From the NCBI GenBank assembly GCA_030156305.1, contig JASGMZ010000027.1, forward strand, positions 1-19,472: a DNA stretch of 19,472 nt. The letters run 5' to 3'. The stretch's first letter is position 1. Each line of letters begins with the position of its first letter. Origin of the DNA: Bacteroidales bacterium. GTDB lineage: Bacteria; Bacteroidota; Bacteroidia; Bacteroidales; UBA12077. The notes below the pieces were generated by a model that made no database searches, was not told the DNA's origin, and saw nothing but the letters and a program-made list of their open reading frames with translations. Shown here one piece after another: positions 1 to 5,881 of the stretch. Both the position numbers and the translations under genes were made by a program.

Positions 1-1
1 A

Positions 2-869
2 GAAGAAATAAAAAAAAATCCACAGGCATTATACGACCCGATTAATTATACGCTTGCTTCGGGAGGGAAACGAATTCGCCCGGCCTTAGTGCTGTTAGCT
101 TTTAATCTGTTTTCTGATGAAATACAAAAGGCTGTCAGGCCGGCGATAGGGTTGGAGATTTTCCATAATTTTACCCTTTTGCATGATGATATTATGGACC
201 AGGCTGAAATACGTCGCGGAATACCTTCGGTACATAAAAAGTGGAATGAAAATACAGCCATACTTTCTGGCGATGCCATGCTTATCAAAGCTTATGATTA
301 CTTTCTGGATATTGATTCTCCAACAATACGATATGGAGTTTGAAGAACGGGATGAGGTTACCGAAAAGGAGTATTTGCGAATGATTGAACTTAAAACATC
401 TGTTTTATTAGCGGGGGCACTTAAAATTGGGGCGTTGCTTGGTGATGCCGACAAACTGGATGCCGAGTTATTATACGAATATGGTATAAATCTTGGCCTT
501 GCTTTTCAGCTGCAGGATGATTTACTGGATGTTTACGGCGATGAAAAAGTATTTGGGAAACAGATTGGCGGCGATATTGTATCGAATAAAAAAACCTTTT
601 TACTGATAAAATCCAAAGAAATTGCCGGCGACAAAGATATAAAAACCCTGGAATACTGGTTGCAAAATAATAATAAGGCAAACAGAGATGAAAAAATAAA
701 AGCAATGACCGAGATTTATAATAATTTGAACGTTAAAGAAATAACCAAAGAAAAGATACTGAGTTTAACCCAAAAAGCGCTGAACTTGTTAGATGAAGTA
801 AAGGTGGAAAATCATAAAAAAATTGAGTTAAAAAAATTAGCCGGCAAGTTGATAAATCGTAATTCATAA
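2..869 (+). pseudogene. Polyprenyl synthetase (FPP/GGPP synthase type), 5'-partial, internal out-of-frame deletion
   Basis: Trans-isoprenyl diphosphate synthases condense isopentenyl diphosphate with allylic diphosphates in the cytoplasm, feeding quinone and undecaprenyl lipid synthesis. The reading frame is open from base 2 and the start lies outside the window. It shows GGKRIRP (about 61-81) and the first aspartate-rich motif HDDIMD (182-199), then runs to a stop at 341-343. The family sequence resumes in another frame from about 321 with QQYDMEFEERDE and continues through the second aspartate-rich motif QDDLLD (513-530) to TAA at 867-869. From memory of the family, roughly 20-25 residues between the two parts are missing, so the junction near 320 looks like an out-of-frame deletion rather than a single-base slip. 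Both catalytic motifs survive but on separate frames. It could be a true pseudogene or an assembly or sequencing error; an isoprenoid synthase is often essential, which favours error or a second copy elsewhere. The family call is firm; the cause of the break is not. Confidence -1.
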
Positions 870-870
870 G

Positions 871-1440
871 CTATAAGTGAAATAAAATTCCTGGAGTAAA
901 GGCCAGCTGATGAGCCTCTGAAATTATATATTTTACTTCGGCAAAAACTTCCGTTTTGGAGCCCACCTTAAACTGAATTCCTCCGCCCAGGTTTGCTCCG
1001 GGTACCAAAAGAAATTTTTGGTGCTTTATTGGGCCTTCGATAGAACTGATATGATCGTCATTAATGTTCCAACCACTGCCATGGAAGCCTCCAAGGAGGT
1101 AAATATAAAAATCATTCCGGTTTCGGTAATTTAAAATATAGTGGATATTGATATTGAAAGCAAATACAGTGGTCGTTGATTCCCCGCCCAACAGATATTC
1201 AATTTTTTTAGGTAAATAGATGTTGAGATGGGGTACCAAGTCGAGTTTTTTGTTCAGTTTGTAATTCGCCCTAAGATTTAATCCAAAAGAGTTATTAGTA
1301 TATTCAAGACCTTCATATTCAATGTTATTGCCCATTGCCAGGGTTAAACCACCGCCTAACTTATTTAATTGAGCAGATGTTTGTTGGTAAAAAGAAAAAG
1401 CAAACAATAGGGTAAATACAAAGATGAGGGTGTTTTTCAT
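871..1440 (-). CDS. Small outer-membrane beta-barrel protein (paralogue of 1517-2026)
   Basis: A 189-residue protein starting MKNTLIFVFTLLFAFSFY and ending its hydrophobic leader near TSAQ, a typical Sec signal peptide in this phylum. The mature part alternates polar and hydrophobic residues, is rich in Gly, Tyr and Asn, and ends in an aromatic-containing strand (TPGILFHL), as expected for an outer-membrane barrel of about eight strands. It resembles the upstream minus-strand gene: both begin the mature region with KLGGGL and share a VKYIIS/FKYIIS strand before the end. Its stop lies one base from the stop of the convergent prenyl synthase remnant. A terminator at 1455-1482 precedes it, so it is either transcribed separately or by read-through from its paralogue. 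Specific function is not recognised; porin-like or structural roles are both possible. Confidence -1.
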   Translation of the reverse strand: MKNTLIFVFTLLFAFSFYQQTSAQLNKLGGGLTLAMGNNIEYEGLEYTNNSFGLNLRANYKLNKKLDLVPHLNIYLPKKIEYLLGGESTTTVFAFNINIHYILNYRNRNDFYIYLLGGFHGSGWNINDDHISSIEGPIKHQKFLLVPGANLGGGIQFKVGSKTEVFAEVKYIISEAHQLAFTPGILFHL

Positions 1441-1454
1441 AGTTTTAATTGATT

Positions 1455-1482
1455 AAAAAAGGGATATCCTAAAGAATATCCC
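1455..1482 (-). terminator. Rho-independent terminator between the two barrel genes
   Basis: Read on the minus strand, a 7-bp stem GGGATAT/ATATCCC (plus-strand arms 1461-1467 and 1476-1482) with an 8-base loop is followed directly by six T residues (plus-strand A run 1455-1460). It lies just downstream of the stop of the 1517-2026 gene and upstream of the 871-1440 gene, so it probably limits co-transcription of the two paralogues. Confidence -1.
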
Positions 1483-1516
1483 ACAAATTTCTAAAAAAAA
1501 CCTGATATTTAAAATA

Positions 1517-2026
1517 TTAAAGCGCAAATAAAACGCCCAAATTAAACACAGCCTCATCGTAATTACTGATAATGTATTTAAACTCGCTAAATGCACTCAT
1601 GTTCGAACTGAAATTAAAATTAACCCCAGCTCCCATATTTAATCCGGGTTTGGTTGCCACTTCGTCAACGTAAGTGTTGGATGTATATTTTTTTGAGTAA
1701 TGAGTAATATTTAATCCTCCAACAGCATAGAAATCAAAATCACCGGTATTCCAGAAAGTCCAATTCCCATCAATATCAATAGCCCAACGATTGTATTTCC
1801 AGTTTTTTTTGGTTTGAGGGAAAAATATGCCAAACTCAACCGAACCGGATAAGTTTTCCAATAACATATCCAGCCCGTAAGTTCCTTTAAATTGTAATCC
1901 TAAAGGAGGCTTTCCGGTTTCAAATACAAGTCCGCCACCTAACTTTATTTCCTGTGCATTTGTTTTTAGACTTGAAAAACCGGTCAAGAGCACTAATGCA
2001 AATAATATTAAAATTAGTTTTTTCAT
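1517..2026 (-). CDS. Small outer-membrane beta-barrel protein (paralogue of 871-1440)
   Basis: A 169-residue secreted barrel protein. I chose the ATG at 2024-2026 because it opens directly onto a classical signal peptide (MKKLILILFALVLLTGFSS, cleavage near NAQ); an in-frame ATG 48 bases further upstream would add 16 residues ahead of it and is unlikely. The mature part begins with EIKLGGGLVFETG, has repeated amphipathic beta strands with many aromatic residues, and ends in FNLGVLFAL, matching the terminal strand of its neighbour. The two proteins are clearly tandem paralogues that have diverged considerably. Its upstream region (2027-2200) is shared with the divergently transcribed atpD gene. 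A precise function cannot be given; an outer-membrane location is inferred from signal peptide and strand pattern. Confidence -1.
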   Translation of the reverse strand: MKKLILILFALVLLTGFSSLKTNAQEIKLGGGLVFETGKPPLGLQFKGTYGLDMLLENLSGSVEFGIFFPQTKKNWKYNRWAIDIDGNWTFWNTGDFDFYAVGGLNITHYSKKYTSNTYVDEVATKPGLNMGAGVNFNFSSNMSAFSEFKYIISNYDEAVFNLGVLFAL

Positions 2027-2155
2027 AATGTTATTATGTTCGTGATTAATAAATAATATGAAAGTATTCATCAAAATCTGTGCAATACTTATGGCGAATT
2101 TATGAAAAAGTTCGTTTCTATGTATCTAAAACGAAAAATAAACGTAAAAAAAAGT

Positions 2156-2163
2156 TAAATTTG
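2156..2163 (+). promoter_or_regulatory. Putative -7 promoter box of atpD
   Basis: TAAATTTG exactly fits the Bacteroidota -7 consensus TAnnTTTG and lies 37 bases before the atpD start codon. No clear TTTG -33 element is present 18-21 bases upstream, so the call rests on the -7 box and position alone. Confidence -1.
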
Positions 2164-2200
2164 TAGAACAGAATATTAAAATACTTCAAAAAAATTAATC

Positions 2201-3730
2201 ATGTCAAATCTTTTAGGTCGAATTATACAGGTTATTGGCCCTGTTATTGATGTTAGTTTCGAAAACAACGATAACGATGCAGAGCTTCCAAATATTCACG
2301 ATGCTCTTGAAATTAAAAGAGACGATGGCTCTGTTTTAATTGTAGAGTGCCAGCAGCACATTGGTGAAAATACTCTTCGTTGCATTGCGATGGACTCTAC
2401 CGATGGTTTACGAAGAGGAATGGATGTAATGGATACGGGGGCATCTATAAAAATACCTGTGGGTGAGCAGGTTCGTGGCCGTTTAATTAATGTTATTGGT
2501 GAACCGATAGATGGGATTATTAGTAAACTGGATAAAACAGGAGGATATCAGATCCATAATGAAGCTCCTGAATATGTTGATTTAACTACTGAAAAAGAGG
2601 TGCTGCATACCGGAATAAAGGTTATCGATCTTATTGAACCATATTCAAAAGGCGGAAAAATTGGATTGTTTGGGGGTGCCGGTGTGGGTAAAACCGTGTT
2701 GATTATGGAGATGATTAACAATATTGCTAAAAAATATTCCGGGACCACTGTTTTTGCAGGTGTTGGTGAGCGTACACGCGAGGGCAACGATTTGCTTCGG
2801 GAAATGATTGAGTCTGGCGTAATAAAATATGGCAAAGCATTTGAAAAAAGCATGAAAGAAGGGAGTTGGGATTTAACAAAGATTGATTACGAAGCGTTAA
2901 AAGAATCGCAAGCCAGTTTGGTATTCGGACAAATGAACGAACCACCGGGAGCCAGAGCTACTGTGGCTTTAACAGGATTAGCATTGGCTGAGTCTTTCCG
3001 TGATGGGGATAAAAAAACAGGCAAAGGAAATGATATTCTGTTTTTTATCGATAATATTTTTCGCTTTACCCAAGCAGGTTCTGAAGTGTCAGCGTTGTTA
3101 GGGCGAATGCCTTCGGCTGTTGGATATCAACCTACGCTGGCGACAGAGATGGGAATGATGCAAGAGCGGATTACCTCTACCAAACATGGTTCTATTACTT
3201 CGGTTCAGGCAGTATATGTGCCGGCTGATGACCTTACAGACCCTGCTCCGGCAACAACTTTCTCGCACCTTGATGCAACAACTGTATTAAGCCGAAAAAT
3301 TTCTGAGCTTGGGATTTACCCTGCAGTGGATCCTTTAGATTCAACTTCTCGAATTTTAACACCCGAAGTAATTGGCGATAAACATTATCAAACAGCTCAA
3401 AAAGTAAAAGAGATTTTACAACGTTATAAGGAGCTCCAGGATATTATTGCTATCCTTGGAATGGATGAACTGTCCGAAGAAGACAAAATTGTGGTTCATA
3501 GAGCTCGCAGGGTACAACGTTTTTTATCTCAGCCTTTTCATGTGGCCGAAGCGTTTACCGGACTAAAAGGAGAGTTTGTTAATATTGATGATACGATTAA
3601 TGGATTTAACATGATTCTTGACGGAGAGGTTGATAAATACCCCGAAGCAGCATTTCAACTGGTAGGAACAATTGACCAGGCCATTGAAAAAGGAGAAAAA
3701 ATGCTTGCACAAGCAAAGAAAAAACAATAA
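2201..3730 (+). CDS. atpD: F1F0 ATP synthase subunit beta
   Basis: The catalytic beta subunit of the F1 sector, 509 residues, which makes ATP from ADP and phosphate on the cytoplasmic face of the inner membrane. It begins MSNLLGRIIQVIGPVIDVSF, the usual beta-barrel N-terminal domain. The P-loop GGAGVGKT is at residues 158-165, the catalytic glutamate is in GERTREGND (E190), and the Walker B strand ILFFID ends at D284. A segment at about 212-237 (from KAFEKSMKEG to EALKESQ) is longer than in the E. coli protein; I recall this insertion as usual in Bacteroidota beta subunits. The only other synthase gene in the window is atpC, fitting the split ATP synthase loci of the phylum. A -7 type promoter box lies just upstream. 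The gene looks intact. Confidence -1.
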   Translation: MSNLLGRIIQVIGPVIDVSFENNDNDAELPNIHDALEIKRDDGSVLIVECQQHIGENTLRCIAMDSTDGLRRGMDVMDTGASIKIPVGEQVRGRLINVIGEPIDGIISKLDKTGGYQIHNEAPEYVDLTTEKEVLHTGIKVIDLIEPYSKGGKIGLFGGAGVGKTVLIMEMINNIAKKYSGTTVFAGVGERTREGNDLLREMIESGVIKYGKAFEKSMKEGSWDLTKIDYEALKESQASLVFGQMNEPPGARATVALTGLALAESFRDGDKKTGKGNDILFFIDNIFRFTQAGSEVSALLGRMPSAVGYQPTLATEMGMMQERITSTKHGSITSVQAVYVPADDLTDPAPATTFSHLDATTVLSRKISELGIYPAVDPLDSTSRILTPEVIGDKHYQTAQKVKEILQRYKELQDIIAILGMDELSEEDKIVVHRARRVQRFLSQPFHVAEAFTGLKGEFVNIDDTINGFNMILDGEVDKYPEAAFQLVGTIDQAIEKGEKMLAQAKKKQ

Positions 3731-3756
3731 CTTACATTTTGAAATAATTGATCATT

Positions 3757-4002
3757 ATGCAATTGGAAATTATTACCCCCGAGAAAAAGGTGTATTCCGG
3801 AAAAGTAAATGTTGTTCAGGTACCCGGAACAAAAGGGTTGTTTGAGGTATTAGAATATCATGCTCCTATTATTTCTACGCTTGAAAAAGGGAGAGTAAAA
3901 ATTGTGGAAGGGTCGGCGGAATCTTTTTTTCATATTGACGGAGGTGTAATTGAAGTAAAAAATAATCGGGTGATTATTTTAGCAGAGTCTATCAAAGGGT
4001 AA
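3757..4002 (+). CDS. atpC: F1F0 ATP synthase subunit epsilon, short form
   Basis: An 81-residue epsilon subunit of the F1 central stalk. I chose ATG 3757 (MQLEIITPEKKVYSG) over the in-frame TTG nine bases upstream because the protein then starts at the family's usual N-terminus. The sequence covers only the beta-sandwich domain (LEIITPEKK, APIISTLEKG, HIDGGVIEVKNN) and ends at ESIKG, lacking the C-terminal helical hairpin that in other bacteria inhibits ATP hydrolysis. This short form is common in Bacteroidota and is not a truncation here. The gene begins 26 bases after atpD and the next gene follows 7 bases later, so it sits within an operon. Regulation of ATPase activity by epsilon-hairpin extension would not be possible with this subunit (inference). 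Confidence -1.
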   Translation: MQLEIITPEKKVYSGKVNVVQVPGTKGLFEVLEYHAPIISTLEKGRVKIVEGSAESFFHIDGGVIEVKNNRVIILAESIKG

Positions 4003-4009
4003 GTTATTT

Positions 4010-4735
4010 ATGAGGAATTTATTGTTTATTCTTTTTTTGGTATTTTGTAATAACCTTTTAAGTGCTCAGGAAAAAGTTTCTTTCATAGCAGAAGATGGAT
4101 TGCAGGTTACAGCAGACCTATATCAGGTAAATCCCGAAAGGCCATATGTTATTCTTCTTCACCAGGCAGGATATAGCCGGGGGGAATATAAAAATACCGC
4201 GCATAAAATCGTTAAGTTTGGTTATAATTGTTTAGCGGTTGATTTACGTTCGGGAGGAGAGGTTAATTATATCCAAAATCAAACCGCTTTAGTGGCTGTT
4301 CATAAAGGATATCCAACCGATTATTTAAGTTCTCTAAAAGATATTGAAGCATCCATAAAATGGGTAAAAGAACGAAGCGATAAACCAGTGGTCCTTTTTG
4401 GTAGTTCTTTTTCTGCTTCGTTAAGTTTATTAATGGCCAAAGATAATCCTGATATTGATGCTGTTATTGCATTTAGCCCGGGCGAATTTTTTGAACCGGA
4501 AATAAATATAAAAACCGAAATGAAAGATTTGAAAAAACCGGTTTTTGTTGCCGCCTCAAAAAGAGAGGAACCTTACATTAAAGAAATGTTTAGCTTTGTT
4601 CCTTCCACAAATAAAACGATATTTGTACCTGAAAAAGGCCCCGGAGAACATGGTTCCAAATCATTGTGGAATAGCAACCCTACAAGTAAAGAATACTGGC
4701 TTGCTTTAACCATGTTTTTTAGTAAAATACGTTAA
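4010..4735 (+). CDS. Secreted alpha/beta hydrolase, dienelactone-hydrolase-like
   Basis: A 241-residue protein with a signal peptide (MRNLLFILFLVFCNNLLSAQ), so probably periplasmic. An alpha/beta-hydrolase fold is indicated by the strand VILLHQAGYSRGEY (oxyanion region), the nucleophile elbow LFGSSFSAS with likely catalytic Ser133, and a late GEHGSK with likely catalytic His214. The elbow departs from GxSxG because the last glycine is serine. The acidic member of the triad is not obvious; the region AASKREEPYI, after the strand where it would be expected, contains two glutamates. The substrate is unknown; esterase or lipase-like activity on small esters is the family expectation. It starts 7 bases after atpC and ends 6 bases before the glycosyltransferase gene, so it is probably co-transcribed with them. 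Confidence -1.
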   Translation: MRNLLFILFLVFCNNLLSAQEKVSFIAEDGLQVTADLYQVNPERPYVILLHQAGYSRGEYKNTAHKIVKFGYNCLAVDLRSGGEVNYIQNQTALVAVHKGYPTDYLSSLKDIEASIKWVKERSDKPVVLFGSSFSASLSLLMAKDNPDIDAVIAFSPGEFFEPEINIKTEMKDLKKPVFVAASKREEPYIKEMFSFVPSTNKTIFVPEKGPGEHGSKSLWNSNPTSKEYWLALTMFFSKIR

Positions 4736-4741
4736 TTTACA

Positions 4742-5728
4742 ATGCAAAAAATTCGTTTTTTAATTATCCGTTTTAGCTCAATTGGAGATATTGTATTAAC
4801 AACACCCGTTGTACGATGTTTGAAAAATCAAATTAAGAATGTTGAAATTCATTATCTTACAAAACCTCAGTTTAGCAAAATCCTGGAAAGTAATCCTAAT
4901 ATAGATAAAGTTCATGTTTTAAAAGATTCTTTTGCTGATACTATTCATGAATTGAAATACGAACATTTCGATTATATTATTGATTTACACAAGAATCTTC
5001 GATCGTTCAGGGTAAAAAACAGATTAAAGATAATCTCTTTTTCTTTTCATAAGCTCAATAAAGAAAAGTGGTTGATGGTAAATTTTAAAAAAAATAAATT
5101 GCCGGATATTCATATTGTCGATCGTTATTTAGAAACCCTTTCTGTTTTTGATATTCAGAATGACCAACAAGGATTGGATTATTTTATCCCGGAGGAAGAC
5201 GAGGTGGATTTGAAAACTATTTCTTCTGAATTAGTGAGTGGATATGTTGGTATAGTAGTAGGCGCTTATCATAATACCAAAAAGCTGCCCACTGAAAAAA
5301 TTATATCTATCTGCAAAAAAATAAATAAACCAGTTGTTTTGTTGGGTGGCCCTGATGACCAGCAAGAGGCAGAAAACATAAAGAATACTGTTGGTGCCAA
5401 TATTTATAATACCTGTGGTAAATTTAATATCAATCAATCGGCTTCTGTTGTTAAGCAGGCGAATGTTATTTTAACCCCTGATACAGGCTTAATGCACATA
5501 GCCAGTGCTTTTAAGAAAAAGATCGTATCGGTTTGGGGAAATACCATTCCGGAATTTGGAATGTATCCTTATTTGCCAGATACAACATCGGAAATCATGG
5601 AAATAAAAGGATTAAAATGCCGGCCATGTACCAAAATTGGTTTTACAAAATGTCCTAAGAAACATTTTAAGTGTATTCTGGATTTGAATGATGATTATAT
5701 TGCTCAACGAATTAGAGAATTGTATTAG
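4742..5728 (+). CDS. Glycosyltransferase family 9 (heptosyltransferase-like)
   Basis: A 328-residue GT-B glycosyltransferase of the ADP-heptose:lipopolysaccharide heptosyltransferase family, expected to act at the cytoplasmic face of the inner membrane in LPS core assembly. The N-terminal motif IRFSSIGDIVLTTPV (residues about 9-23) is diagnostic, as is the C-terminal nucleotide-sugar site LTPDTGLMHIASA (T245-D247-T248-G249 with H252) followed by VSVWGNT. Near the end there are three clustered cysteines (KCRPCTK and KCPKK), a feature I recall from family members in this phylum; metal binding is possible but not demonstrated. There is no signal peptide. It is the last gene of the run starting with atpD. 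Donor and acceptor sugars cannot be assigned from sequence. Confidence -1.
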   Translation: MQKIRFLIIRFSSIGDIVLTTPVVRCLKNQIKNVEIHYLTKPQFSKILESNPNIDKVHVLKDSFADTIHELKYEHFDYIIDLHKNLRSFRVKNRLKIISFSFHKLNKEKWLMVNFKKNKLPDIHIVDRYLETLSVFDIQNDQQGLDYFIPEEDEVDLKTISSELVSGYVGIVVGAYHNTKKLPTEKIISICKKINKPVVLLGGPDDQQEAENIKNTVGANIYNTCGKFNINQSASVVKQANVILTPDTGLMHIASAFKKKIVSVWGNTIPEFGMYPYLPDTTSEIMEIKGLKCRPCTKIGFTKCPKKHFKCILDLNDDYIAQRIRELY

Positions 5729-5763
5729 TAATTTGATCTTTTACAAAGTTTCAAATGTTGGAA

Positions 5764-5797
5764 AAGATTAATACAAAATATTTTAATCTTATAAATC
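5764..5797 (+). terminator. Weak possible terminator after the glycosyltransferase
   Basis: An 8-bp perfect inverted repeat AAGATTAA (5764-5771) / TTAATCTT (5783-5790) with an 11-base loop lies 36 bases after the stop. It is nearly all A/T and the following T run only begins around 5801, so this is a low-confidence call. Confidence -1.
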
Positions 5798-5881
5798 AAG
5801 TTTTTTAAAGTAATTTTTTTTAACTTTAACTGATGGCTTAAAACAATTTATTAATTTTCAATAAATTAATTCGGCTGATTT

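Noticed and set aside
95..454. Minus-strand frames antisense to the polyprenyl synthase region.
   Set aside because: They oppose clear family motifs on the plus strand and show no signal peptide, domain or plausible start context.
3757..4002. Short epsilon subunit first considered as a truncated gene.
   Set aside because: Bacteroidota epsilon subunits commonly consist of the beta-sandwich domain only; start, stop and spacing are normal.
5845..5867. Inverted repeat AATTTATT/AATAAATT just before the hybrid kinase start.
   Set aside because: Eight-base A/T-only arms are common by chance in DNA of this composition; no second copy or promoter relation supports an operator.
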